From contig OZ316899.1 of the NCBI GenBank assembly GCA_973895155.1, forward strand, positions 5,952,001 through 6,016,000: a DNA stretch of 64,000 nt, read 5' to 3'. Below are positions 34,901-45,780 of the stretch, in pieces. Numbering within the stretch: position 1 is the first letter of the stretch; each line of letters starts with the position of its first letter. Origin of the DNA: Marsupella aquatica. Taxonomy: Eukaryota; Marchantiophyta. The notes beneath the pieces were generated by a model. That model saw nothing but the letters and a program-made list of their open reading frames with translations, did no database searches and was not told the origin of the DNA. A program made the position numbers and the translations under genes.

Positions 34901-36063
34901 GAGGATTTCTTCTGGATCACAGGTCAACATTCTAGACAAACTGTCTACTATATCTCGATTAAAAACAACCTTCCCATCATCAATCAATTTCTCTGGATGA
35001 TTATGTTTACTGGCAGGAATAACAGGGAGAGGAGTGTGGTCGGTCGGACTACTATTAGTATGGTAAGGTGTAATCTCAACGTGAGGATTAATATCCTCAT
35101 CCATAAGTTCCAGAGCAGGTGGCATAATTTCTTGGTGACTAGCTTCGGATGTTTCCTCCATTCTCAGATCATTGAGTCTCGAATCAGTCTCCGAATGTTC
35201 CACATCTAATTCCTCCAATAGTGCAATCCTTTTGAGCTTCTCCTTTTGTATTTCTTGTCCCAACGAACATTGGATCAGATAAAGTACTCTTTCCAGATTG
35301 TAAACCACAGCCTTCTGATGAACAACTAAAAGCGTCGGCCACGAACTCTAAGTCCCACTTCTCAAGATCTACTCGAACAGTCTCATGAAACGCTTCTGGA
35401 ATTTGTGACCCATCAACGAACTCGCGCAAGTAGGTAGGACACACAGAAAACCACGGAATGGATAGAAGTTTTCCCAGGTGCATAACTTCTAGAGCATCGG
35501 TCAATAACATCAAATCCCTCTCGAGTGCGGGGTACTTCACCGGTATAGCTCTAGGAACAGGGAAGTCGCAACTCATCTCATCCACGCCCACAGCTATGGT
35601 TCTTGAAGTTGAGTCACTTACAAAAATCTAAGTCGCAAAACGATGACGCGTATTGGCGTGATCGCACATGAGCGTATAAATGCCACAACGCTCAAGCGTC
35701 TTTGCGTATGGGCGTGAATGTCGAGGCCTTTGGTAGCAAACAGGGAAGTGAAAATGTTTGTCACGAGCAGGTGGTCTAGTGAGTCACTCTGTTACTTCCT
35801 CCTCATTGTCAACGGCTACTTTTGGTTTCCGGCAGGGTGGGCTGCATATACGCGTCTTAGCGGATTAGCTGCTACTGTGACTCTGATTTGACATGGCTGT
35901 AAAAGTAACTAGTTTTAGGAGACTACAGGGATGTACTTGAGGATGGCTTAACTACTCTAATGCTCCTAATTAATATAGATAACATGAGGCGAATCACTAC
36001 TTATCTCAAAAAGTTGAAAATTTTAAAGTTTTCACAAAAATTCTAAATAACTGCTATATCACA
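31943..36063 (-). repeat. 5' LTR of element A (4.1 kb, carries an ORF)
   Basis: It starts TGTGATATAG at 36063 and ends ...TACATACA at 31943 on the minus strand, 4121 bases. The first 0.84 kb is matched by the 3' LTR; the rest has no partner left in the window because the 3' LTR is cut. The LTR is unusually long because a gene-length ORF (35591-33513) lies inside it. Compared with the 3' LTR it has lost 275 bases (between 35243 and 35244) and about 41 bases near 35862. Confidence 0.8.
33513..35591 (-). pseudogene. LTR-encoded ORF of element A, 5' LTR copy
   Basis: Minus-strand ATG at 35591, 472 bases inside the LTR. The frame is interrupted by the 275-bp deletion at 35243 and resumes at 35240 as 'EKLKRIALLEELD'. 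A frameshift falls near 34850 and two in-frame stops near 34008 and 33993, after which the frame continues to 33513. Undamaged, it would be roughly 780 residues. The middle has at least two copies of a helical unit with the pattern C-D-P-x-x-(I/L)-x-x-(I/V)-(V/L)-D near 34930 and 34550, and perhaps a third near 34440. A serine/proline-rich stretch (34410-34310) follows. No catalytic motif or known domain is recognised. It lies in the same sense as gag-pol, so the element's own transcript could encode it. Confidence 0.6.
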
Positions 36064-36763
36064 CTAAATACATTCAAAGTGTGAGTAAATTGTGATATAT
36101 AATTGACTATTGTTTATTAAAAGTAGTTTGTTGTGTGTGTATGTGATGCATGTGTAGGATTAGTGGGAGGGAGTAGAGTAGGGGATGGCGGATTGGCAAA
36201 TTGAGATTTATGCTCAATCAGGGGTTCAATTCCCCTCCGTCATGTGGACATCATCATGTATGAGTCTGTGAAGGAAGGTAGAGATGTGGACATCATCATG
36301 CGGGAGTTTGTGAAAAAAGGTAGAGTACCGATGCCTTGAATAGGCAACCTATGGTGTTCGGTTACCTATTCATAGTATCTGGCACCCACCATGCTTCACT
36401 ATTCAAGAGTGAGAACTACCATGTTTCACTATTCAAGAGTGAAAATTACAAGTTGTTGGGTGATGATGAATGCAATTTACAAGATATTCAGCTTCATGAT
36501 GTAAATTCATTGAATGTATTGGAAATGCGCATCAATTTGCACAATTGGCTCTACACTATTGAGGTACTTTACTTTCCTTAATAGGCATTTTTTAAATCAT
36601 CATGAAACTTTCCATAAAGTCTTATAGGGGTAAACAATTCAAAAAATGGTCGCTTTTCAGAAAGTAAGGGAGTGGGGGAAAAAAAATTCACTTAAAAGTT
36701 AGAGGGTCCAGACCCTAAAACGTCGCACGTGATGTAGAGCCCTACATACAGTGACCCCCCCGA
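36064..36763. other. Unique stretch between elements A and B with small tandem repeats
   Basis: It holds a tRNA-like fold at 36185-36243 (separate entry), a 42-bp direct duplication (starting at 36242 and 36284) and a 30-bp duplication (about 36389-36448) whose translation repeats 'SLFKSENYH'. The 81-codon ORF at 36336-36581 spans the latter but has no recognisable domain. From 36600 to 36763 nothing is seen. Confidence 0.5.
36185..36243 (+). ncRNA. tRNA-like sequence lacking a D stem
   Basis: It can be folded as: acceptor ATGGCGG (36185-36191) with CCGTCAT (36237-36243), one G-U pair; an anticodon-type arm TTGAG-7-CTCAA (36201-36217, loop ATTTATG); and a T-type arm AGGGG-TTCAATT-CCCCT (36220-36236). 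There are only nine bases where the D arm should be and two in the variable loop. The loop would give the odd anticodon UUA. A decayed organelle tRNA insertion or tRNA-derived SINE head is more likely than a working tRNA. Confidence 0.3.
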
Positions 36764-36824
36764 GGGTATGCCCTCCACATGATGGAACCACGGGGCAAAA
36801 TATCCGCCGCCTAGGCCATACAAG

Positions 36825-38420
36825 TGGAGAACTTTTGGCCTAGGAAGTGGGTGTCCTTCTTCGTTAAGAAGTTCCACGAGGAGATGGAGCGGAGAAGGAA
36901 GACCTTATACCTTGGCGGAAAGGCGTACTTTGCAAGCCACATCAAGATCATCATCAAGTGGTACGCCCGTTTTGACGCCGAAGCCTTCCCCGTAGCAACG
37001 AGGTGTTTACAAAAGACAGCAAACAGGAAACAAGATTTAATAACAGAAACTGGTAACAGGAAAATGGGTGGAAATGTTTTGAATTTTTTTTGAATTTTTT
37101 TTGAATTTTTTTTGTGAATTGTTTTTTTTTCGGTCGACCAGTTTTTTTTGCTAGCGCCCAGCGCTGCTAATAGTAGCGCCCAAAGCTAGCCAAAAATGTT
37201 GCATTGTTAATTTTTTTGGAAATAACATGTTTTAGGAGACATTTTTAAATTGACATTTTTCCTGGTAACAGCATATTAAAAACAGGAAAAAAATCCTGTT
37301 TACCTGTTTCCTGTCTCCGTTGCTATACCCGTAGCAACGAGACGGAATTGACTCCATCAAAGTGGGTGTTCCCGGCTTAGGAAAGGTGACTGCAGCCCGA
37401 GACCCAAAACCTGGCTGTCGCAAGACCTGCTTCCCCGACCCCGCCACCGCCCCGCCAAGCATACCCATGGACGCAGTTATCACGACCTTGGAAGCAATCA
37501 ACCAGGTCAACGCAATCAAAGCCGGGCCGGCTGAGGCCAGACCCGAACCCGATACTACGGTGGCTGAGGAAATCCCATCACCTCCCACGATTGCGCAAGA
37601 GGACCACCCAGCCCCTTTGACTGACTTACCTCAAGGGCTGGATGTTTCCACTCCTACTCCCTCGCGGGCTGAGGTCTGCCCGTGCCCAAATCCAGATGGG
37701 CATAGTCTAGATCACCCGAAACTCTTTGCGTCGGGCACGTTTCTAAACGGGTTGTTGGGAGATTTCTCTCAACAAATTGCACGGGATACCGGGGAATACA
37801 TGGCACGGAAGGTGGCCTACTTCTTCAACCAGGAGTTGGTTGCGGCTATAAAGGCAGGACATGTGCAAGCTGAGATGACGTAGAGAATAGAGCAATACCG
37901 GGTTGAATCTGTCTACCTGAAGGACAAAGTGGCAGCCCTGGAGACTGAACTCCAGCAACTGCGACCTCAGGTTACGGCCACGGAGGATCAGGTTGCCGAG
38001 GCCAGGGCCCGGGCAGCCTTAGCAGAGCAGGCCGGGCTCAAAAAGGAGTCTGAGATCGCACGGCTCTGGAAGAAGATTGATGGTTTGAAGGGACAAGCCG
38101 TCACTTGGCAGAAAGATCTGGAGGAAGCTGACTCTCGATCTCAGTGGGACGTAGCCAAGATTGACACCCTAAAGACAGAGGTGGCGTGGCTTCAAGGAGA
38201 AGCCACGAAGCAGGCCCAGTTGGCAGATAAGCTGACGAGCGACGTCCAGCAACTGGAGGAGGCATGTCAGGAGGCTACGGAAGAGACAAACGCGGCAAAG
38301 CGTGAGAACAAATCTCTGCTGGACCAGGTCCAGCTACTCAAGCAAGATGCCAACAGGCTCAGGAGGCAGTGGGATAGTCGCTCCCACTCGGGCGGCTCTG
38401 GCAAGTGTGCCAGGCATTAG
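36825..38420 (+). pseudogene. LTR-encoded coiled-coil ORF of element B, 5' LTR copy
   Basis: It starts in mid-ORF with 'ENFWPRKWVSFFVKKFHEEM', is broken by the 327-bp insertion, and resumes at about 37362 with a proline/alanine-rich linker, 'LFASGTFLNGLLGDFSQQIARD', and a long heptad-rich coiled coil (about 37925-38380, 'LETELQQLRPQV', 'AARARAALAEQ'-like repeats) to a TAG at 38418. An in-frame TAG occurs at 37880. It is the counterpart of 57781-59546. Function unknown; the coiled coil suggests self-assembly, as in gag-like proteins. Confidence 0.65.
37003..37329. mobile_element. Short inverted-repeat element (MITE, Mutator-like) inside the LTR ORF
   Basis: 327 bases, absent from the matching place in the 3' LTR (58444-58455). 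It is flanked by CGTAGCAACGAG on both sides (36991-37002 and 37330-37341), a long target duplication as made by Mutator-type transposases (9-11 bp typical). The ends are imperfect inverted repeats containing ACAGGAAACA; the interior has T-rich runs, a palindrome AGCGCCCAGCGCT (37153-37165), and no ORF. A close relative is at 60458-60792. Confidence 0.8.
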
Positions 38421-38456
38421 CGGCAAAGTAGGATTAAAATAGAGTTAGGAGTAGCT

Positions 38457-39855
38457 TTAAACACTAATTCTTCCCTACGATTAACTCAACATAACCCTTC
38501 TCTATTTGTTCATTTTTGCATTAACCGATTAATCGTCCAACAACAGAGTAATCTAGTAACTCGTTTTCATACTCTGAACCTGTAATTTCCGTTGAATGTT
38601 CTTCAATGTCTACTTCTTCTTTCCATTTCCTGGGTATGATTGACTCAGTTAATACTAATCCTTCCCTATATACAATTTCTATAAATCCACACCACTCACG
38701 ATAAGTGAAAATACAAATTGGAATACTCTCTTCCCTTAGCCAACGAGTAATTAGGTGCAAACCAATCGAACAGATCCACAATTCAATTGGCCTGAGCCTA
38801 GTTAGTGAGGAATTCTCCCTATCCTCGTTGTTAGTATTCACACTTCCAGTGATTGTGATCTGATTAGATCCAATCGTCTCATCGATGCTCCCACCAGGAG
38901 TTCAATCAATTACTTATGCGATGGAGTAGATCAAGAAAAGCTATTTGTAAGTAGAATGTCAATTCAATGATTACTCCATTATGCTACAGGTGTATGACAA
39001 TTAGATTGTCATTCTTGAAACACACACACTTCAGCCAGACTCCACTACTTATGAGTTGTCTGTTGGTTTGATTCCGTAAGGTGTTACGCTGGCGTCTCCA
39101 ATAACTCAGCCACTGTCAACTTCTTCCGGGGGTTATCGTCTCCAAACGATCTTGACCTCTTCAATGTGATCATCTTCATTTTCACTGGTAACGAATAATG
39201 ATTAGCGTCAACTCTAGTCCACTTGAACTTCAGCTCTCTCTCATACCCACTCCACTCCGCTGTTGCTCTCAACTTCCTGGCTAGGCGTAGGTAAGGTCTC
39301 TGATTTAGTAATGCCCTTATAGTTGCCAAGGTCTCACTCCTCTTCCATTTTGCCCAACTTCCATGCGTTTTCAACAAAACATGCAACTTTCTTGTTAAGT
39401 GATTCTCAATATAGGGAATGGCATTGTGTTTGAGTACGGTATCTGTGGCTATCCATGTTGAAGTGTACCCATTTGTGCAGCCTATAACCACCGCTTGATA
39501 GGGAAACGACTTTCTTCTTTCTTCCCGCCAATTGGTTGCTAAACACCTCCAATCATTAACATGAAAAATTTCAGACAGATCCTCTTTAGATAGTGTAATC
39601 GACTGCATCTGATACGGCTTGATATGAATTGAGGTTTTTAAACCCAATGTTGGCTCATTTATGTACCTTACCACTTCCTTGTTTTTCCCGTCCGGTTTCT
39701 TTCCCGTTAATCGTCGTGTCTCTTTGTATGATCATAACCATTCTGTGATTTGTGCTGTCGTACCCTTTGCCTTCCTTTCGTGTGATAGCTTCCATTTCCT
39801 GTTTCTGTCCTTTACCTCTTGCCGCCAAGATCCGGCCCAGGTAAGGCAATGCACT
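38457..39855 (-). other. Foreign stretch replacing LTR end, primer site and gag start of element B; unknown minus ORFs
   Basis: The 3' LTR continues quite differently after the equivalent of 38456, and gag begins abruptly near 39860, so this 1.4 kb is an insertion or rearrangement. It carries minus-strand ORFs of 196 codons (39674-39084, 'FPYQAVVIGCTNGYTSTW', 'LARKLRATAEWSGYEREL') and 106 codons (38841-38521), plus a short upstream one (39849-39655). These may be one broken gene of about 400 residues. I do not recognise a domain. It could be part of another retroelement or a host gene fragment. Confidence 0.45.
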
Positions 39856-39862
39856 CTAGCTT

Positions 39863-40942
39863 ACGTGGTTCCTCCACGGTTTGCCCACAAATAAGCAATT
39901 TTGGGTGCGCCAGAATAACCCAATTTCAATGCAAGCGGCCATAGCGTGCGCCAAAACTTACAAGGAGTCCACTTATTACTCCCAGCAAAGCCAATGGGCA
40001 CGCCGTAAGAAGGGCAAGTACGAGACCTTCAATGACAATGACTCCAAATCTGACAATGAGAAGAAGAAGAAACGCAAGAAGAAGAAGAAACATCGTTCGA
40101 CCTCATCCAGTTTGGAGAAAGAATCTAGTTTGGATTTGACTTTGACCAGCGGATCCTCCACCTCCAGCTCATTGGGAAGTAATTTGGAGAGCAAGAGCCG
40201 GAGCAAGAAGAAGAAGCGGTGTGTTAAGAAGGATGGGAAAATCAAACCCAGTGTTCGAAGAACGATACCTGATCCAAAGATGGCGGAAACAGACAAGCTC
40301 AACGAAATCACGGATCGTCTCAAAGCGCTGTCAGTACATCTCGCGGAAAAACTTGTGGAGAAGAAGAAGCCATCAGAGACCCGAGCACATGCGTGGTGTT
40401 CCAAGTGCTTCCAATCCGAGCATGTAGTGCAGGAATGCCCAAGATGGAAGAATCGAGTTCACCAAGTAGAATTAGATGATGTCGACAGCCCGGGACCTGA
40501 ACCGGAGTCCACGGAGTATTTCTTTGAAGACCCTCCTGATTCTGTGTATCAGATTTCAACGGTGGGTCTACGTAATTTAGCGGGTAGAACTGCATACCCC
40601 TACCCAAACAATGGCAGGAGTTTCCAGGTTATCAGTAACCCAAGCATTCCTCCTAAGCCAGGGATTTGGCGATCCCCGGTTTGTTACAACTGTGAGAAGC
40701 CAGGCCACTTTGCAAGGGAATGCACCAAACCAAGACGGCAGGGGGATGGCCGCGGCATGCCACTATGTCAAGTCTGCAAAACAAAAGCTCATTCCACGAC
40801 CAACTGTCCATTGGTAATAGCCGCTCAAACAAACGCAGCTAGACCGGCCCCGGGTGGACCAGCCACGAGCAATGCAGTCGTCCAAATGATTGTTGTGGAA
40901 TGTCAAGATGACAACATCGAGTGGGTAGATCCGGTGGATGTG
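39863..40942 (+). pseudogene. gag of element B, C-terminal part with three CCHC knuckles
   Basis: The ORF is open from about 39863. It begins where gag of element A has 'NGLP' (here 'GLPTNKQFWVRQ'-like), so the capsid N-terminus is missing. A lysine/serine-rich linker follows (40040-40240), then the knuckles CSKCFQSEHVVQEC, CYNCEKPGHFAREC and CQVCKTKAHSTTNC (about 40396, 40681 and 40765). The frame is open to the codon GTG at 40940-40942, where CACTA-3 begins; the apparent stop at 40946 is the TAG inside the CACTA terminus. Past CACTA-3 the same frame continues at 52189, which shows gag and the following region were joined before the insertion. Confidence 0.88.
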
Positions 40943-40966
40943 CACTAGAAGAAAACTTGTGTTTTA
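40943..40966. repeat. Left terminal inverted repeat of CACTA-3
   Basis: It starts CACTAGAAG and ends GTGTTTTA; 20 of 24 positions match the inverted right end (52162-52185). The flanking GTG is the target duplication. Confidence 0.92.
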
Positions 40967-41149
40967 CTACTATAGGCCTTGCAACTACTTTGCCTAAACA
41001 ACCCATATATGGTGTCAACCACTATTTCCTTACTGGGTTGTAATAATCTGCATTTTATGACTATACTTAGAACTTTGTTACCTTAATCATTGATTACAAC
41101 TCTTCTTTTTGCCACTAAAACTTAGATCACTTGAATTAGAGTTGTATAT

Positions 41150-41965
41150 TACACAAATTTACAAATCACTACAATCCACCATCCATTACACCATCGATGT
41201 TTACAACTCTATTTTCAACTAAGATTTTACCACTGGCCAAAACCACTACAAATACAAGTACCACCAATATTTGAATGGTAAAGGTGTTTTTTCAATCAAC
41301 TCCCAATCAAGTCAATCATTTCCAAGTGACCTTAATTACTTGAAATAATGTCATTTGTGAACACACCTTTTGTTACTATAAATATCACCAATAGTGGAGT
41401 CACAAATGAATTTTGGCAAAATCACTTAAAATATTTGAGTGACAAGGACATTTTTACAAACAACTTAAGATTGAGTGGATTAGTTGTCACTGTCCAAAAT
41501 CTCTTTAAATAAAGTCATTATTATCACAAATTGTACAACTACAAATGCCACTAATATTAGAGTCCAGTAAATATTATTTGATGTAACTTCAGACCAAGTG
41601 CACATCCTCCATAGTCCAAAATCACTCTAAAGAATGTCATTCTTTTCATACATTTTAGCGACTCCAAATGCCACTAAGAGTAGAGTGCCAGTGCGGGGCC
41701 TTGCAAATGACTTGAAATGAAGTGGATCATTTTCCATTCTCAAAAATCACTATGAATAATGTCATCATTTAAATACATTTTGCAACTACAAATGCCACCA
41801 ACATTAGAGTGTCAAAACAGTTTTGACAAATGACTGAAAATTCAACGGATTATTTTGTCATGTCCAAAACCTCTCCCAATGAAGTCATTATCAAAAAACA
41901 TTTTCAGTCAAGATATGAATGTCACCATAATATAGTTGCAAATAAATTTTATTTTACAACTTGTA
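41150..41965. repeat. Left subterminal repeat array of CACTA-3 (about 120-bp period)
   Basis: The phrase ACTACAAATGCCAC(C/T)AA and variants recur near 41245, 41375, 41540, 41660, 41786 and 41908, that is every 120-160 bases. Each is followed by an AATGTCAT- or AAGTCATT-like segment. These are probably binding sites for the partner transposase system. Confidence 0.7.
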
Positions 41966-41969
41966 CCCA

Positions 41970-44900
41970 AACCACTACAGAACAAGTGGTTTGAGGGTTT
42001 GGGGCACCTGTCACTTGAAATACCACCGTGTTTTGAGTTGGGAAAATTATGTGTTTAAACTTGCAATCAAGTGCATTTGTAACTACCAGCCCAAACCACT
42101 TAACATAAGGTCCTTTCGGGCCCTCATCTTCTTGTGACTACAAACTGTGCACCCATATTTGAGTCATGCAACACACATTGGTGCGACCACTTTCCATGAA
42201 CTAGTGCTAAAAGGAGTGACTTGTGTGGACGCATCACATAAGCTCCATATTTGTAATTTCGTAGAGTCTTGGAGTGATTTGTGCGGAGTTCATGATGTTC
42301 CATCACTTGTGTGCCTCAAATCTCTTCACCTTGGCATTTTATGTGTCACACCCTCATTGTCTTTGCTATAACTAGTTGGCGCATGTGATGGGGGTGTTCC
42401 ATGGCTTCACCATGGGGGGGATAACATGGAGGAATTGTTATGGCGGTGGGCCCAACCCTCCTCCTTTAGTCGTGGCCCTCCATGAATTGCCGCAAGGTGG
42501 ATCCACTTCTCATTATCCATTGTAAGTTTGTCACTCCCAAAATCACTAAAAACTATGTTCTTTAAAGCCTTCATTTCTAGCGACTACCACTATCACTCAA
42601 GCTAGGGTGGTACATCACACATCCCTCTAAAAAACTTCTCATGAAGTGGTAGTCTGAGGGTGATTGTTGTTCCCAGACCACTACAAATGAGGTGGTTTTA
42701 GAGTTTAGGGCAAAAACAACTTAAGATACCACCGTTATTTGAGTTGAGAAGTAAATTGGGTGTGAACACTTGCAATGAAGTGATTTATTTTATATGTACC
42801 AACCCAAATCACTTGACATAAGGTCATTTCGGGCCCTCGCCTTTTGGTGACTACAAATTGCACCCATATTTGAGTCATGCAACACACTCTGGTGCGACCA
42901 CTTGCTCTGAACTAGTGCTAAAAGGAGTGAATTATGTGGGCGCATCACATAGGCTCCATATTTGTAATTCCATAGAGTCTTGGAGTGATTTGTGTGGAGT
43001 TCATGATGTTCTATCACTTGTGTGCCTTAAATCTCTTCACCTTGGCATTTTATGCGGCACAACCTCATTGTCGTTGCTATAACGAGTTGGCCCACGTAAT
43101 GGGGGTGTTCCACGGCTTCACCATGGGGGGCTAACACGGAGGAATTGTTATTGTGGTGGGCGCAACCCTCCTTCTTTAGTCATGGCCCTCCGTGAATTGC
43201 CGCAAGGTGGATCCACTTCTCATTATCCATTGTAAGTTTGTCACTCCCAAAACTCACTAAAAACTATGTTCTTCAAAGCCCTCATATATTTCTAGCGACT
43301 AACACTATCACTCAAGCTGGGGTGGTACATCACGCATGGACCCTCTAAACAACTTCTCATGAAGTGGTAGTCCTAGGGTGATTGTTGTTCCCAAACCACT
43401 ACAAATGAGGTGGTTTTAGAGTTTAGGGCAAATGCAACTTAAGATACCACTGTTATTTGAGTTGAGAAGTAAATTGGGTGTGAACACTTGCAATGAACTG
43501 TATTTATATATACCAACCCAAACCACTTGACATAAGGTCCTTTCTGGCCCTTGCCTTTTGGCGACTACAAATTGCACCCATATTTGAGTCATGCAACACA
43601 CTTTGGTGCGACCACTTGCCCTGAACTAGTGCTAAAAGGAGTGAATTGTGTGGACACATCACACAAGCTCCATATTTGTAATTCTGTAGAGTCTTGGAGT
43701 GATTTGTGTGGAGTTCATGATGTTCTATCACTTGTTTGCCTCAAATCTCTTCACCTTGGCATTTTTGGCGTCACAACCTCATTGTCATTGCTAGAACTAG
43801 TTAGCACACGTGATGGGGGTGTCCCACGGCTTCACCATGGGGGGGCTAACATGGAGAAATTGTGATGGTGGCGGGCCCAACCCTCCTCCTTTAATCGTGG
43901 CCCTCCGTGAATTGCTGCAAGGTGGATCCACTTCTCATTATCCATTGTAAGTTTGTCACTCCCAAAAATCACTAGAAACTATGTTCTTCAAAGCCCTCAT
44001 TTCTAGCGACTAACACTATCACTCAAGCTAGGGTGGTACATCACGCATCCCTCTAAACAACTTCTCATGAAGTGGTAGTCTGAGGGTGATTGTTGTTCCC
44101 AGACCACTACAAATGAGGTGGTTTTAGGGTTTAGGGCAAATGCAACTTAAGATACCACCGTTATTTGAGTTGAGAAGTAAATTGAACACTTGAATGCAAT
44201 GAAGTGCATTTATATGTACCGGCCCAATTGACTCAGGGAATGAAACTCCCTTCAAGCCCTCACCTTTTGGTGACTACAAACTGCACTCGTATTTGAGTGA
44301 TCAAATGCAAGATACATTGGTGCGACCACTTACCATAAGTGCTAAAAGGAGTGAATTGTGTGGACGCATCACACAAGCTCCATTTTGTAATTCCGTAGAG
44401 TCTTGGAGTGATTTGTGTGGAGTTCATGATGTTCCATCACTTGTGTGCCTCAAATCTCTTCACCTTGGCATTTTATGCGTCACAAACTCATTATCGTTGC
44501 TATAACTAGTTAGCACACATGATGGGGGTGTCCTATGGCTTCACCATGGGGGGCTAACATGGAGAAATTGTGATGGCAGCGGGCCCAGCCCTCCTCCTTT
44601 AATCATGGCCCTCTGAGACTCTCTGCAAGGTGGATCCACTTCCATTAGCCATTGTAAGTTTATCACTGCCCAAAAATCACTAGAAACTATGTTCTTCAAA
44701 GCCCTCATTTCTAGCAACTAACACTATCACTCAAGCTAGGGTGGTACATCATGCATCGCTCTAAACAACTTCTCATGAAGTGGTAGTCCTAGGGTGATTG
44801 TTGTTCCCAAACCACTGCAAATGAGGTGGTTTTAGGGTTTAGGGCAAATGCAACTTAAGATACCACCGTTATTTGAGTTGAGAAGTAAATTGGGTGTGAA

Positions 44901-45780
44901 CACTTGAATGCAATGAAGTGCATTTATATGTATCGGCCCAATTGACTGGAATGAAACTCCCTTCAAGCCCTCACCTTTTGGTGACTACAAACTGCACTCA
45001 TGTTTGAGTGATGCAAGATACATTGGTGCGACCACTTGCCATAAACTAGTGCTAAAAGGAGTGAATTGTGTGGACGCATCACATAAGCCTCATCTTTGTA
45101 ATTCCATATATTCTTGGAGTGATTTGTGTGAAGTTCATGATGTTCTATCACTTGGGTGCCCCAAAGCTCTCCACCTTTGCATTTTATGTGTCACAAATCC
45201 ATTGTTGTTGCATGAATGGTTGGCACAATAGATGGGGGTCTCCCATGACTTCACGATGGAGGGGCTAACACGGAGGAGTTATTATGGCCACTGGCCCAAC
45301 ACTCTACCTTTTGTTGTGGCCCTCTGAGAATGTCGCAACAAACATCTACTTCTCATTGTACATTATAACTTTGTGACTCCCAAACAGCCACTCTAAACAA
45401 TGTCCTTTAAACTCTTATTATGAGTGACTAAAACTACCACTTAACCTTGGGTGCTACATCAGAGAATCTTGTAAACAACTTCCAATGAAGTTGTGGTTCT
45501 TAGCTAACAATTGTGCCAAAACCACTTGGAATGAGGTGATTTTAAACCCCCACCCCAACCCTGCCCCCACCCACATGCAACTTGAAATACCACTATCTTT
45601 TGGGTTGGGAAGTAAGCTGTGTACGTGTACCACTTACAATAAAGTGCATTTTTATGCAGCGGCCCAAACGACTAAAAATGAGGTCCTTCCAAACCCTCAT
45701 TTTTGTACAACTGATATATGTGATATATGCAAATGATTCTCAGACAAGTCATTTAATTGTCAATGTCCTTGTTAGTTAAG
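41970..45780. repeat. Five tandem repeats of about 711 bp plus a partial sixth
   Basis: Anchor ACCACTACAAATGAGGTGGT (short stem ACCAC/GTGGT) or variants near 41972, 42676, 43394, 44101, 44813 and 45520 gives unit lengths of 704, 718, 707, 712 and 707. A second anchor GTGCGACCACT at 42181, 42892, 43606, 44320 and 45026 gives 711, 714, 714 and 706. Units are highly similar; the first and last are the most diverged, as expected for arrays grown by unequal exchange. Overlapping small ORFs (about 75 codons) recur on both strands but are explained by unit identity. Confidence 0.92.

Larger units (their letters stand above)
22856..36063 (-). mobile_element. Ty3/gypsy LTR retrotransposon A
   Basis: It reads on the minus strand in order: 5' LTR (36063-31943), primer-binding site, leader, gag (30094-27977), protease-RT-RNase H-integrase (27948-24048), polypurine tract (24022-24010), 3' LTR (from 24009). 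Both LTRs start TGTGATATAG. The 3' LTR is cut at 22856 by CACTA-2 and its remainder is missing. The tRNA-Asp-type primer site, D-G-G protease and RT style point to the non-chromovirus (Athila/Tat-like) branch. This is inference from motifs, without a tree. Confidence 0.85.
36764..38456 (+). repeat. 5' LTR of element B, partial
   Basis: It matches 58204-59582 of the 3' LTR once the 327-bp short element at 37003 is removed. The first 1.7 kb of the LTR and everything after 'GGAGTAGCT' are absent here. Differences from the 3' copy are a few percent. Confidence 0.85.

Noticed and set aside
33513-35591. Envelope-like gene in element A
   Set aside because: No signal peptide or membrane segments, and it lies in the LTR rather than between integrase and the 3' LTR.
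36336-36581. 81-codon ORF with repeated SLFKSENYH
   Set aside because: The repetition comes from a 30-bp DNA duplication; no other sign of a gene.
42124-45231. Recurring ORFs of about 75 codons on both strands in the 711-bp repeats
   Set aside because: They recur because the repeat units are nearly identical; both strands are equally open and lengths vary between units, so there is no sign of selection for a protein.
41970-45780. CRISPR-like interpretation of the direct repeats
   Set aside because: Units are 711 bp and contiguous without short spacers; the setting is a plant transposon.
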